From assembly GCF_014279835.1 (NCBI RefSeq), contig NZ_CP047942.1:620001-684000 (forward strand): DNA of 64,000 bases, in the 5' to 3' direction. Under the pieces are notes generated by a model, which was not told the DNA's origin, did not search any database, and saw only the letters and a list, made by a program, of their open reading frames with translations. Both the position numbers and the translations under genes were made by a program. Each line of letters starts with the position of its first letter. Within the stretch, counting starts at the first letter, position 1. This document shows positions 27,293-37,132 of the stretch, one piece after another. The stretch comes from Synechococcus sp. MVIR-18-1. GTDB taxonomy: Bacteria > Cyanobacteriota > Cyanobacteriia > PCC-6307 > Cyanobiaceae.

Positions 27293-27889
27293 TTGAAAGG
27301 GCCTTCTACTCCGGCTTTGTTTGTGGCTGTTGTCGGCACAGGTTTGATTGGCATGCTGGTTTATGCGGGTCTCTTCTACTCCAAGGCCAGGCGCACAATT
27401 CCTGCCCCTAGTGAGATGGATAGTTCCCTTTTTCAGTCGAAGGAGAAGGCTGAACAGGCGGCGAACGAATGGATCTCGCTCGGCGGTAGTTATGTGGTGG
27501 AAACGCTGACGACGGTTCGGCGCACGGTGCCGTTGACTGCGCTGGAAAAAAAGAAATTAAAGATCCAGAATGATCAGTCTATGAGGCGGAAGATAGAGGC
27601 CGAATATAGTGTTTGCCTTGACAAGGCTGAGACAGATCTTGCTAGGGAGTTGTGTTCGTTTGGCCCGCGCGAAGGAATGGCAGTTGATGAACTAAAGATC
27701 CCCCAGAAAAAGACCATTCAGGATCGCAAAGTAAACAAAGTTGAGTATCAGCGTCGAGAATGCACTGATGATCAAGAGTTGCGCTCTTTTGAATGCATTG
27801 AACTAGAGGTGGCGCGTGATGCCGTCGTGCGTCGCTCAGATGACGACGAAGCGATACCCATTAAGACCTTTCAGCAGTTTCGTTATTAA
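27293..27889 (+). CDS. Membrane-anchored protein, unknown
   Basis: A 198-aa protein with one N-terminal membrane helix (ALFVAVVGTGLIGMLVYAGLF) followed by a highly charged soluble domain rich in Lys, Glu and Arg with five Cys residues (VCLD, LCSF, RECTD, FECIE and others). The start codon is TTG. I do not recognise the family. The charged domain faces the cytoplasm or periplasm depending on topology. Confidence 0.5.
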   Translation: MKGPSTPALFVAVVGTGLIGMLVYAGLFYSKARRTIPAPSEMDSSLFQSKEKAEQAANEWISLGGSYVVETLTTVRRTVPLTALEKKKLKIQNDQSMRRKIEAEYSVCLDKAETDLARELCSFGPREGMAVDELKIPQKKTIQDRKVNKVEYQRRECTDDQELRSFECIELEVARDAVVRRSDDDEAIPIKTFQQFRY

Positions 27890-27987
27890 GGGCTTGCCAC
27901 CCCCGCTCTGTTGCGGCTGCGTCTTTGGTCTGGGCGTTACGGGCTGCAGAGCGTGAGCAGTAGATTTGTACTAATTGCTGGCGTGGA

Positions 27988-28239
27988 ATGGGAAGGGAGG
28001 GTTGGCTCAAGGATCCTGATGGCTACTGGGTGAAAAGGTTCCATCGCGATCAGGCGTCATGGACTGGGTGTCCTCGGGTCTTCGTGGATGAGGGCAGGGG
28101 CATGCCAAACGGTGAACCAGCGCTGTTGAAGCGTCGGCAATGCTTGCGCCATGAGCAGGCAGAGCAGCTATGGAAGGCTTTGCGACGTCAGGGGTGGAGG
28201 CCAACAGATCCTGTGTGGGGCTCTGGCTGTGGACCATAA
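27988..28239 (+). CDS. DUF1651 protein
   Basis: An 83-aa protein matching the DUF1651 pattern common in marine cyanobacteria: GWLKDPDGYWVKRFHRD, SWTG, then LLKRRQCLRHEQAEQLWKAL and a GWRPTDPVW tail. The function is unknown, and picocyanobacteria often carry several paralogues. Its stop abuts a leftward-reading terminator at 28238-28264. Confidence 0.75.
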   Translation: MGREGWLKDPDGYWVKRFHRDQASWTGCPRVFVDEGRGMPNGEPALLKRRQCLRHEQAEQLWKALRRQGWRPTDPVWGSGCGP

Positions 28240-28264
28240 AAAGAGAGGGCTCTCAACCCCTCTC
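28238..28264 (-). terminator. Rho-independent terminator reading leftward
   Basis: A perfect 7-bp stem (GAGAGGG/CCCTCTC) with an 8-nt loop is followed on the minus strand by TTTTT. There is no matching T-run on the plus strand, so it serves a leftward transcript. The only candidate upstream is the small minus-strand frame at 28399-28536. Confidence 0.6.
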
Positions 28265-28398
28265 AGCGCGTCTTGCTTTCGCACCATCACTGTGACTTTT
28301 CTGTCAGCGGAGATATGACGAAATCGTGAGCAAGTCGCTACTAAATCCGCCTGAGGCGCGCGCGTGCTTGTCGGTTTAGGCCAGAAGCCTGTGCTCGA

Positions 28399-28536
28399 CT
28401 AGCCTTTTAGCTCCACAGGTTCTCTGCGTTGCTCGCCGGTTTCGCCATCGTCCGATGCGCGTTCCAAAGCCTGCAATAGCGCAGAACTCAGTGAGCAAGT
28501 CCAACTGTTCCCACTAGGCCCCTGCTCGGTATGCAC
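28399..28536 (-). CDS. Possible small protein overlapping the glyQ start
   Basis: A 45-codon minus-strand frame from a GTG at 28536 to TAG at 28399: a polar, Gly/Ser-rich N-terminus ([12 protein letters not shown]), an amphipathic middle ([16 protein letters not shown]) and an acidic/basic tail. The frame is open further upstream, inside glyQ. A terminator in the right direction lies 135 bp downstream. No family recognised. Confidence 0.35.
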   Translation of the reverse strand: MHTEQGPSGNSWTCSLSSALLQALERASDDGETGEQRREPVELKG

Positions 28537-29424
28537 TTCCAGGACATCATCAGCACGCTGAATCGCTTTTGGGGAGAGCAGGGCTGTGTGTTGTTGCAGC
28601 CCTATGACACGGAAAAGGGTGCTGGAACGATGAGCCCGCATACGGTGCTCCGGGCGATTGGACCTGAGCCGTGGGCAGTTGCCTATCCAGAACCTTGCCG
28701 GCGCCCCACCGATGGTCGTTATGGCGATAACCCCAATCGGGCACAGCATTACTTTCAATATCAGGTGCTGATCAAGCCTTCTCCCGATGGCATTCAGGAA
28801 ACCTATCTCGCCTCTCTTGCTGCCCTAGGAATTTGCGCTGCGGATCACGACATTCGTTTTGTGGAGGACAACTGGGAGTCGCCAACGCTTGGTGCTTGGG
28901 GTGTGGGATGGGAGGTGTGGTTAGACGGGATGGAGGTCACCCAGTTCACCTACTTCCAGCAATGTGGTGGCATCGATTGCAAGCCCGTATCCATTGAGAT
29001 CACCTACGGCTTAGAGCGCTTAGCGATGTACTTGCAGGATGTGGAAAGCATCTGGGATTTGAGCTGGAATACAGAACGCAGCTACGGAGATATTTGGCTT
29101 CCTTTTGAGAAGGGGCAGTGTCAATTTAATTTTGAAGCCTCTAATCCTGATCGTCTCAAACAGCTCTTTGCCATTTATGAGGCAGAAGCCAGTGACCTAA
29201 TCGAACAAAACTTGCCAGCTCCTGCCCTCGACTTTGTTTTGAAGTGCAGCCACACCTTCAATCTCTTAGAAGCACGTGGTGTGATCTCGGTGACAGAACG
29301 CACCGCCACGATTGGACGGATTCGCAATCTGGCCCGAAAAGTAGCTGAGGCTTGGTTGGCCGAACGGGAGGCTCTCGGCTTTCCTTTGCTGAAGCAAAAA
29401 GCGGCGGCGGTTGCAGGTCGTTGA
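28531..29424 (+). CDS. glyQ: Glycine--tRNA ligase alpha subunit
   Basis: A 297-aa class II synthetase subunit, the usual size for the bacterial alpha chain of the alpha2beta2 enzyme; glyS is not in the window. Recognisable blocks are [37 protein letters not shown] and [14 protein letters not shown] (motif 3). The ATG at 28531 lies in a region antisense to a possible small gene. Confidence 0.96.
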   Translation: MHFQDIISTLNRFWGEQGCVLLQPYDTEKGAGTMSPHTVLRAIGPEPWAVAYPEPCRRPTDGRYGDNPNRAQHYFQYQVLIKPSPDGIQETYLASLAALGICAADHDIRFVEDNWESPTLGAWGVGWEVWLDGMEVTQFTYFQQCGGIDCKPVSIEITYGLERLAMYLQDVESIWDLSWNTERSYGDIWLPFEKGQCQFNFEASNPDRLKQLFAIYEAEASDLIEQNLPAPALDFVLKCSHTFNLLEARGVISVTERTATIGRIRNLARKVAEAWLAEREALGFPLLKQKAAAVAGR

Positions 29425-29706
29425 GACTCTGATTCATTGCTAAAGTTGTGGTTATTTGATATCGCAGTGAATGTTGGGTCTGTTCCTGTTTAAGCATTGA
29501 AAATCCAATTCTTCGCTCTTAAGTTCATTGGTGCTTAACGGCTTGAATGAATGAATGAATAGATAAAGGGTTCTATTGTTTTCTTATGGGTTTTATTTGC
29601 TGATCTTGATTTGAAATAGAAAAAACTGTTTGATGATGCATTTGTATGCATCGCTTTTATTCCAACTTAAGGGGAATCCTTCAACCAGCTCGATGACCTT
29701 GCGTTG

Positions 29707-31644
29707 ATGAACGTTGCTCTTTGGCTGGTTCTATTGATGCTTGCCACGCAGCTTGGGGCGGCCTTGTCCCAGGCCACTCAACACTGGTGTGTGGTGTTGG
29801 TAGGGCTTGCTGCGGCTGTTCTGCTGATCTGCCGCCAGTTCTCATTGTTCCGATGGAAGCTGTTTGTTCTTGTTGTTGTGCTGGGTGGCTTGTTGCTGCG
29901 CTCGTTGACGGGGCAAGCGGCCACGCCCACACCACTCGATCCGCTTCAGTTTGTGCCAAGCGGTTCCGATCAGATACCGCTGGTGATTGAGGGCCGTGCT
30001 CTCGCGGATGCACCTGTTCGTAGGGAGCGCTGCCAAGCCTTGCTGCAGGTGAACCATCTTTCGGGCCAGGTTCTTGATGGCCGCACCGAGTTAGTGGTGG
30101 ATCCTTGCCACCAGATGTTGCGCAAAGGCGCCTCCGTGAGGGCTCAAGGTCAGCTCGTGACTCCTGCAGTAGCAAGCCATCCTCTGCTTCCTAATCCGTC
30201 TAAGCGGCTCGCAGCTCGCGGGTGCTGGACCCAATTCCGTACCAAGCAAGTGGAGCTGATCCATCAAGATCACACGCCTCTGGCGGATGGGCGTCGTCGG
30301 ATCGCTACTCGATTTCAAGATTTAGCAGGAGAGCACTCAGGTGGCCTGTTGGCGGCTTTGGTGCTTGGCGGTGCCCAAGTTGAGCTCAGCTCGGAGCTGA
30401 AAGAGGCTTTTCGTGTCGCCGGTTTATCCCATGCCTTAGCGGCGTCTGGATTTCACCTTTCCGTGTTGTTGGGAGCCACCCTTGCCCTAACGCGCAGGGT
30501 TGGTACGCCCTTGCGCTTGGCGGCTGGAGTGGGCGCGATGGCTGTTTTTCTTGCACTAGCGGGCGGTCAGCCATCAGTTGTTCGCGCGGTGTTGATGGGA
30601 GCTGCCGTTCTCTTGATCCGAGAGCGGGGCTCTCGCGCCCAACCCTTAGGCGTGCTGCTCAGCACATTGGTTTTGATGCTGTTGGTGAATCCTTCATGGG
30701 CACGATCGATTGGCTTCCAGCTCAGTGCCGCTGCGACGGCGGGTTTAGTGCTCAGTTCGCAGCCCTTAGAGCAGTGGTTCCTTCAGCGTTGTCCTCATCC
30801 TTGGCTGCGGCTTCTCGCTCCCGCCGTATCGGTGCCAGTGGCGGCGCTGCTCTGGACCCTTCCCCTGCAAATCCTGCATTTCGGTTCTGTGCCCCTGTAC
30901 TCGCTAGTTAGCAACCTGATCGCTGCACCTTTGCTGGCACCGCTCACCCTTGCGGCGATGATCCTGGCGCTGCTCACATTGATGCTGCCAACGGCGATCG
31001 CTGCAGTGGTGATGCCGGTATTGATCTGGCCAGTGCAGCAGTTGGCGTTGTTCTTGATCGCGTTGGTGCGTTGGATGAGCACGTGGCCGCATGCCCAGTT
31101 GCTGACGGGACATCCGCAGCCTTGGGTGGTGCTGCTCGTCGTGCTGGCTCTGCTGCCTTGGGCCTTGCCGTCGCTGCAATTCTGGCGCTGGAGAGCTTTC
31201 CCGATGCTGCTCTTGGCCACGCTGATGCAAGCCGGTGTTCAGCTCAGCGATGAGGTGATGTTGGTGCAGCAGTGGGGGAGGCAGTGGTTGTTGGCCCGTC
31301 ACCAAGGGCGTGCTGCGCTGATGAGCAGTCATGGAGATTTGCTCAGTTGCCAGTTGGCTCAGCAGCTTGGGCACGGATACGGACACCAGCGTTTGGATTG
31401 GCTGGTGGTGATGGATCCAGTAGCGAGTGAGCAGATTGATTGTTGGACGGAACTCGCTCACACCGTGCGGGCTGAGCATCAGGGGCAGCCCCCATTGCTG
31501 CCAGGTCAACGCCTCCAGAGCCCTGGCTTGATGCTTCGTCCCCTGCATGGTCAAGACCGACGTTGGAATTTGCGCGTGAATGGGCAATCCCATCGCCTCA
31601 AGCAATCAAGCGGTGGAGCTTTAAGATGGGATCACGCTGGATAA
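29707..31644 (+). CDS. comEC: ComEC/Rec2-family competence protein, MBL domain degenerate
   Basis: A 645-aa membrane protein. After N-terminal helices and an OB-like periplasmic region comes the Competence core (GLSHALAASGFHLSVLLG, then GGQPSVVRAVLMG) with many helices. ComEC carries incoming single-stranded DNA across the inner membrane. The C-terminal metallo-beta-lactamase-like domain is short and shows no HxHxDH metal motif. The ATG at 29707 is preferred over TTG at 29704. The gene ends seven bases before tRNA-Ser. Confidence 0.85.
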   Translation: MNVALWLVLLMLATQLGAALSQATQHWCVVLVGLAAAVLLICRQFSLFRWKLFVLVVVLGGLLLRSLTGQAATPTPLDPLQFVPSGSDQIPLVIEGRALADAPVRRERCQALLQVNHLSGQVLDGRTELVVDPCHQMLRKGASVRAQGQLVTPAVASHPLLPNPSKRLAARGCWTQFRTKQVELIHQDHTPLADGRRRIATRFQDLAGEHSGGLLAALVLGGAQVELSSELKEAFRVAGLSHALAASGFHLSVLLGATLALTRRVGTPLRLAAGVGAMAVFLALAGGQPSVVRAVLMGAAVLLIRERGSRAQPLGVLLSTLVLMLLVNPSWARSIGFQLSAAATAGLVLSSQPLEQWFLQRCPHPWLRLLAPAVSVPVAALLWTLPLQILHFGSVPLYSLVSNLIAAPLLAPLTLAAMILALLTLMLPTAIAAVVMPVLIWPVQQLALFLIALVRWMSTWPHAQLLTGHPQPWVVLLVVLALLPWALPSLQFWRWRAFPMLLLATLMQAGVQLSDEVMLVQQWGRQWLLARHQGRAALMSSHGDLLSCQLAQQLGHGYGHQRLDWLVVMDPVASEQIDCWTELAHTVRAEHQGQPPLLPGQRLQSPGLMLRPLHGQDRRWNLRVNGQSHRLKQSSGGALRWDHAG

Positions 31645-31650
31645 GCGTTT

Positions 31651-31737
31651 GGAGAGGTGGCAGAGCCCGGTTGAATGCGCACGACTCGAAATCGTGTAGG
31701 GGTAACACCCTCGTGGGTTCGAATCCCACCCTCTCCG
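31651..31737 (+). tRNA. tRNA-Ser(CGA)
   Basis: An 87-nt class II tRNA. The acceptor GGAGAGG pairs with CCTCTCC, the anticodon loop is CTCGAAA (anticodon CGA, reading UCG), a long variable arm follows, and the T arm is GGGTTCGAATCCC. The discriminator is G; CCA is not encoded. Confidence 0.95.
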
Positions 31738-31874
31738 TTTTAGACGAGTCTGAATAAGTACTCTTTTGTCCCAATTCCTTGTCATGGTCTGAACTGTGGG
31801 GCGGTTATCCCTGCTGCTATCTGCCTCTATGGAACATTTCCAGTCCATAGGGTTGATCCAGTGTTTCCCTTTCC

Positions 31875-32129
31875 ATGTCCAACGAGACCTCCAGTGAACA
31901 AACCAGCAGCCAGAGCAAAGACTGCGGTGGCAAGAAGAAAGCGATGCTTGCCTATGGCGTGATTCAGATCTCTGCCACTGTCCTCTCTGCCATTTCCTTG
32001 GCAGCAATTGCTCTTGGTTTCTGTGCTGTGAAGCAAGAGAGCAAGGCATTTAACGGTTGCGTTGAAGAAGTTATTGCCGAGGGCAAGACCAATGCGCAAG
32101 CAGTTCGCTTCTGTAATGGTGGGAACTGA
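31875..32129 (+). CDS. Small membrane-anchored protein, unknown
   Basis: An 84-aa protein: a Ser/Thr/Gln-rich polar N-terminus (MSNETSSEQTSSQSKDCGG), one or two hydrophobic segments (QISATVLSAISLAAIALGF), then a charged C-terminus with two Cys. No family recognised. A rightward terminator 30 bp downstream supports an independent transcript. Confidence 0.6.
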   Translation: MSNETSSEQTSSQSKDCGGKKKAMLAYGVIQISATVLSAISLAAIALGFCAVKQESKAFNGCVEEVIAEGKTNAQAVRFCNGGN

Positions 32130-32158
32130 ATAGGTCGTTCCGCAAATCATTGCTAAGC

Positions 32159-32194
32159 GACCTTTGAGGAGCATGTCTTAGGGGTCTTTTTTTT
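32159..32194 (+). terminator. Rho-independent terminator
   Basis: A 9-bp stem with G-U wobbles (GACCTTTGA / TTAGGGGTC) is followed by eight T residues. It ends the small gene at 31875-32129. Confidence 0.65.
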
Positions 32195-32306
32195 GTCTGC
32201 TCACCTCATAGAGATTTGGTGCCTGTTCCTACAAAAGAGTTCGAATAGATCTATGAAACTCATGATGACCCAAGGATGCAGTCCTTGGGAATGCGTCGTT
32301 ATGAGG

Positions 32307-32360
32307 GAGGTCTGGGGAGGCCTCTCTTTTCTTTTCTTTTCTTTTCTTTTCTTTTCTTTC
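32307..32360 (+). repeat. Short hairpin followed by a CTTTT pentanucleotide repeat
   Basis: GAGGTCT / AGGCCTC forms a 7-bp stem with a GGGG loop (32307-32324). Six perfect CTTTT units follow (32326-32355) and a seventh is imperfect. The hairpin plus T-rich tract could act as a terminator; the repeat is a simple-sequence tract prone to slippage. The surrounding gap 32195-32629 is AT-rich and holds no gene I can support; a 60-codon frame at 32386 has poor coding character. Confidence 0.6.
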
Positions 32361-32629
32361 TAGGCTTCGTTTTGATTGTTATGCATTGATGCTAAGGATT
32401 GATTGCAGATTGATAATTGTTAATTCTTTTCCCCCATGCGTGACACTTCCTCTTGTGCCGGCAAGGATTCTTTTCGCAGCAAGTATCGCTGAAAAGGATA
32501 AAAGGTTTGGTGTAGGATGTAAAAGGCTTTTGATGTTTCTTGAGCCATTCGCTCCTATGGACTATTAAGCAAGAGAGTTGAGAATTTGTTTTTTAGAAGT
32601 TTGCAACTGTGATTAGAGGTGTGATGAAG

Positions 32630-33022
32630 ATGTCTCGTCCATTTAAAGGCTTATATTTACAGAAAACAGGTGCTCCATTCGTTTATTCGTTTGTGACCTA
32701 TACGCCACAGACCAAAGAGCAGATGATCGCTTGTGGTGACCTTGCTGAGGGGGAAGAGTTTTTGAGTCAGGTTGTTTGTGATTTTCTATTGTTCGTATCA
32801 GAAGGCATTCTTTGCCGAGCTTTAACGATTGATTTTCCGATTTCCTACGATGATGTCATTGTTATTTGCTCACGTCAGCGCGGGGATGGTGTTCAGCATG
32901 AATATCTGATTCAGGTTATCGATCGCGGTTGGATGCACGACGATCAGACGCTTCTACTTAATGACTTAACTGCGATTTTGTCACACCCTCTTTGGGATGG
33001 CGCCATTTTGAGGCCTGATTGA
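32630..33022 (+). CDS. Conserved-looking protein, unknown
   Basis: A 130-aa soluble protein (MSRPFKGLYLQKTGAP, then a mostly polar beta/alpha pattern with DRGWMHDDQTLLLNDLTAIL). No family recognised. An AGAGG lies about ten bases before the ATG at 32630; in-frame starts at 32609 and 32624 exist. Downstream, 33023-33181 is AT-rich and featureless. Confidence 0.5.
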   Translation: MSRPFKGLYLQKTGAPFVYSFVTYTPQTKEQMIACGDLAEGEEFLSQVVCDFLLFVSEGILCRALTIDFPISYDDVIVICSRQRGDGVQHEYLIQVIDRGWMHDDQTLLLNDLTAILSHPLWDGAILRPD

Positions 33023-33181
33023 TTAAACTTTTTATCGTATTGAAATAATTGCATAAAATAAAAGCATTAATGCCACGAATCCACCTAGCCAGTATTTTGC
33101 GACGATGAGCAGGTGTTTGTTCAAATTGATGGCTTATTTTGGATTGTTTAAGTTGTTTTCTGAGGGGACTGGTTTCATCAA

Positions 33182-33439
33182 TTAAGAATGAAACAGGAGG
33201 ACGAGCCCTTCGCTGACTTGGTGAAATTCACGTTCTTCTCGGCTTAGATCCAAGCCAATCTCTAGTCCTTCCTTCAACGCGTTTTCAAAGGGTGGAGTGG
33301 AAGGCGGAGACGCGTCGATCCATAACGCTGCGATTCCAATCGCAGTGGCGTGCCACCGAAAGCTCCCTGTGTCTCCAATCGTTGGTTCTTGGAGAGCTTC
33401 TTCGAGAAGGGCGCTGATGGACGTGTCGGTGGAAGTCAT
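33182..33439 (-). CDS. Small acidic protein, unknown
   Basis: An 85-aa acidic protein (MTSTDTSISALLEEALQEP, then an amphipathic helix ENALKEGLEIGLDLSREERE). No membrane segment and no family recognised. It stands alone, convergent with the gene before it and divergent from the sugar transferase after it. Confidence 0.45.
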   Translation of the reverse strand: MTSTDTSISALLEEALQEPTIGDTGSFRWHATAIGIAALWIDASPPSTPPFENALKEGLEIGLDLSREEREFHQVSEGLVLLFHS

Positions 33440-33653
33440 ACCCCAGCTTCGGAATACTTGCTCTTTGCCGCAATTGGCTGAGAGACTTCTTGACCTGTTT
33501 CGATCAGCAAATGCTGTTATTTGCTGATCCGACGCCTGTGCGCCAGCGAGTCGAAATCAGCAGTTGTTCCTGTGCCGTTGCGGTGACTGACCCTTTTACT
33601 CTTTTGCTTTGCCCCTGTTGCGGTTCAGTGGTTTGAGACTCAAGGGACACTTG

Positions 33654-34412
33654 ATGCAAGTCAGTCTGCGTCGTGCGTCGCTTCAGGCCGGTGGATCCAG
33701 TCTGAGTCGGCGTGCGACGAAGCGGCATCTCGAGTTGTTGTCAGCGCCTCCCTCGGTGCTCACATCGGTGGCACTGGTTCGTAAGCAGAGCAGGTTGGGG
33801 CGCACGCTCAAGCGAAGTGGTGATATTGCCTTCTCGTTGCTGGCCTTGGGGCTTGGATCGCCAGCCTTTTTGTTGATCGCTGCTTTGGTGAGCCTGAGTT
33901 CGCCAGGACCTGTGTTTTACGTGCAGAAACGGGTTGGACGGGGATATCGCCGTTTTGGCTGCATCAAATTTCGCACCATGCGCGCAGATGCCGACGCTGT
34001 TCTGCAACGGGTGTTGGCTGAGTCACCGGAAATGCGAGCTGAGTTTGAGCGTGATTTCAAGCTCCGCCAAGACCCTCGCATTACTCCGATCGGGCGTTTC
34101 CTAAGACGCTCGAGCCTGGATGAGCTCCCTCAATTCTTGAATGTCCTTCGCGGTGAGATGAGCGTGGTGGGCCCACGGCCAATCGTGGATAAGGAAATTG
34201 AGCGCTATGGCCCCTTCATGGATGAGGTGTTGGCTGTGCGGCCTGGTTTAACCGGGTTGTGGCAGGTGAGTGGTCGCAACAATCTCAGTTATGCCAAGCG
34301 GGTCAGGCTTGATTTGGCCTATTCGAGAGGTCGTTCTTTCCTTCTGGATTTGGCGATTATCATGCGTACCTTTGGAGTGCTTCTGCTTCCAATGGATCGG
34401 GGTGCCTACTGA
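33654..34412 (+). CDS. Membrane-anchored sugar transferase (WcaJ/RfbP-type, PGPT)
   Basis: A 252-aa polyprenyl-phosphate glycosyl-1-phosphate transferase that starts exopolysaccharide or O-antigen synthesis. One hydrophobic hairpin (DIAFSLLALGLGSPAFLL) precedes VFYVQKRVGRGYRRFGCIKF, FRTMRADAD, SLDELPQFLNVLRGEMSVVG and GPRP, then GLTGLWQVSGRNN. It lacks the extra N-terminal helices of full-length WcaJ. ATG 33654 is preferred (AAGG upstream). It overlaps cobD by 7 bp, tail to tail. Confidence 0.88.
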   Translation: MQVSLRRASLQAGGSSLSRRATKRHLELLSAPPSVLTSVALVRKQSRLGRTLKRSGDIAFSLLALGLGSPAFLLIAALVSLSSPGPVFYVQKRVGRGYRRFGCIKFRTMRADADAVLQRVLAESPEMRAEFERDFKLRQDPRITPIGRFLRRSSLDELPQFLNVLRGEMSVVGPRPIVDKEIERYGPFMDEVLAVRPGLTGLWQVSGRNNLSYAKRVRLDLAYSRGRSFLLDLAIIMRTFGVLLLPMDRGAY

Positions 34413-35380
34413 AGGAAGAAGCACCCGGCTGCCACCACCAACCAAGCACCTTCCAGCCTGAGGCCAAGGTTCAATAGCTTGCGCACTCCATAAGCCGTTG
34501 CCTTCTCGGATTGAGAGGAAAACAGTGGTTTGTTGATCCAGGTGTTGCCGTAGCGATTGGGCCCGCCCATCTGCACATCGGCGCAGTGGGCAAAAATGGA
34601 TTCGGAGAGTCCTGCGTTTGGCGATGGATCAGGCCTCCCGTCTGCAGCGGCGGCACGCACTGTTGTTGGCCATTGGGACCAGCGCATGCTCACCAGTGGA
34701 AGCGTGATCAGCACCAACCTGCAGGGCAACCAGGTGAGGAGATCGTCGAGCCGGGCTCCAGCAGTGCCGAGCCAGCGCAGCCGACCTTGTTTGTAACCAA
34801 GCATGGAATCGAGGGTGCTGCTTGCTTTGAACGCCCATGCCAAGGCCAGTGGTCCTGGACCTTGACTAAACCCTGCCTTCCATAGGCCTGCTCCGATCAG
34901 CATCCAAAACAAGGGGGCAAACAGTCCATCCACCGCATTTTCACTGGCTGTTTCTGCGCTGGCCCGGAGGATGTCGTCTTGATCCAATTGGCTTACATCC
35001 CGGCCCACAATCCAACTCAGGCGATCCCTTGCTGAGGGCAGGTCTGGTAGGGCCTGAAGCACGGCCAGCACGCTGTCGCGAAGGCTGCGTGCGGCCAGGG
35101 CGCTCGCCAGGGCAATCACAACGAGTAGTGCTGCCAGCGGTTGGGGTAACGGAGACTGCGGCAACAGCAGACGCTCGAGCAGCCAGCCCGTTGCACCGCT
35201 TCCCAACACCAAAACGAGCGTGATTAAGACACCACCGGCACGCAAGCGAAAGGGCCTGTCTCCTGCCCAGGCTTCGATCCATTGACGTAGTCCAGTGATG
35301 ACACAACCCATGGCCACCACTGGATGGGGGGACCAACGAGGATCGCCGACCAGCAGGTCAAGGCCTGCGGCGGCGATCAC
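34406..35380 (-). CDS. cobD: Adenosylcobinamide-phosphate synthase
   Basis: A 324-aa membrane protein (CobD/CbiB) that attaches aminopropanol phosphate to adenosylcobyric acid in (pseudo)cobalamin synthesis. Typical blocks are LDLLVGDPRWSPHPVVAMG, RDVSQLDQDDILRASAETA followed by SENAVDGLFAPLFW, and PSPNAGLSES. The start is GTG at 35380. It lies 17 bp beyond ilvC on the same strand, so they probably share a transcript. Confidence 0.92.
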   Translation of the reverse strand: MIAAAGLDLLVGDPRWSPHPVVAMGCVITGLRQWIEAWAGDRPFRLRAGGVLITLVLVLGSGATGWLLERLLLPQSPLPQPLAALLVVIALASALAARSLRDSVLAVLQALPDLPSARDRLSWIVGRDVSQLDQDDILRASAETASENAVDGLFAPLFWMLIGAGLWKAGFSQGPGPLALAWAFKASSTLDSMLGYKQGRLRWLGTAGARLDDLLTWLPCRLVLITLPLVSMRWSQWPTTVRAAAADGRPDPSPNAGLSESIFAHCADVQMGGPNRYGNTWINKPLFSSQSEKATAYGVRKLLNLGLRLEGAWLVVAAGCFFLQ

Positions 35381-35397
35381 CAGCAGAACGGGATCGC

Positions 35398-36426
<1,029 letters not shown>

Positions 36427-36449
36427 TTACGGATGGGCCGGATTGGCCC

Positions 36450-37052
36450 TCAAGCTTCGTTGGGGTGGGAAATCACCCGATCGATCAAGCCGTAATCCTT
36501 GGCCTCTGCTGCGCTCAAAAAATAATCCCGGTCGGTGTCCTTCTCGATTTTTTCAAAACTCTGACCTGTCATATCGGCCATCGAGCGGTTGAGCATTTCC
36601 TTCATCCGCAGGATTTCCCTGGCTTCGATTTCGATGTCGCTCGCCTGCCGTTGTGCCGTGCCACCGAGAGGCTGGTGGATCATGATTCGGCTGTGGGGAA
36701 GAGCCAAGCGCTTGCCTTTCGTGCCTGCCGTCAACAGGAACGCACCCATCGATGCGGCCAGTCCTACGCAGATCGTGACGACGTCACTCTTCACGTATTG
36801 CATAGTGTCGTAAATCGCCAAACCAGCGGTTACGGATCCACCTGGGGAGTTGATGTACAAGTAGATGGGCTTGCTGCTGTCTTCGGAATCGAGATACAGC
36901 ATCTGGGCGACGAGGCTGTTGGCAACTCCGTCATTCACGTCAGAGCCGAGGAACAAAATCCTCTCAACGCCAAGGCGGGTGTAGATGTCGACCCAGCGCT
37001 CCATTTGGCTGCCGGGGAGGCGGTAGGGAACGCTGGGGGTACCGATCGGCAT
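36450..37052 (-). CDS. clpP: ATP-dependent Clp protease proteolytic subunit (ClpP3-like)
   Basis: A 200-aa serine peptidase. The catalytic triad is Ser101 (GLAASMGA), His126 (IMIHQPLGG) and Asp about 172 (DTDRD). It lies directly downstream of clpR, the arrangement known for the mixed ClpP3/ClpR ring of cyanobacteria, hence the ClpP3 assignment (family knowledge plus context). An 80-bp gap separates the two. Confidence 0.93.
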   Translation of the reverse strand: MPIGTPSVPYRLPGSQMERWVDIYTRLGVERILFLGSDVNDGVANSLVAQMLYLDSEDSSKPIYLYINSPGGSVTAGLAIYDTMQYVKSDVVTICVGLAASMGAFLLTAGTKGKRLALPHSRIMIHQPLGGTAQRQASDIEIEAREILRMKEMLNRSMADMTGQSFEKIEKDTDRDYFLSAAEAKDYGLIDRVISHPNEA

Positions 37053-37132
37053 GGGTCCTTAGATGGGTTGAAGGAGATGAAAGAAATGGTCTATTGAGAC
37101 AACTACAAACGCAGTTGATGGTGGATGGGTAA

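Noticed and set aside
30904-31605. A 233-codon minus-strand frame in comEC
   Set aside because: Gln/His-rich reverse shadow of Leu-rich membrane codons; no start signal.
32386-32568. A 60-codon plus-strand frame in the gap after the CTTTT repeat
   Set aside because: Poor coding character, no ribosome binding site and no family; more likely chance in an AT-rich gap.
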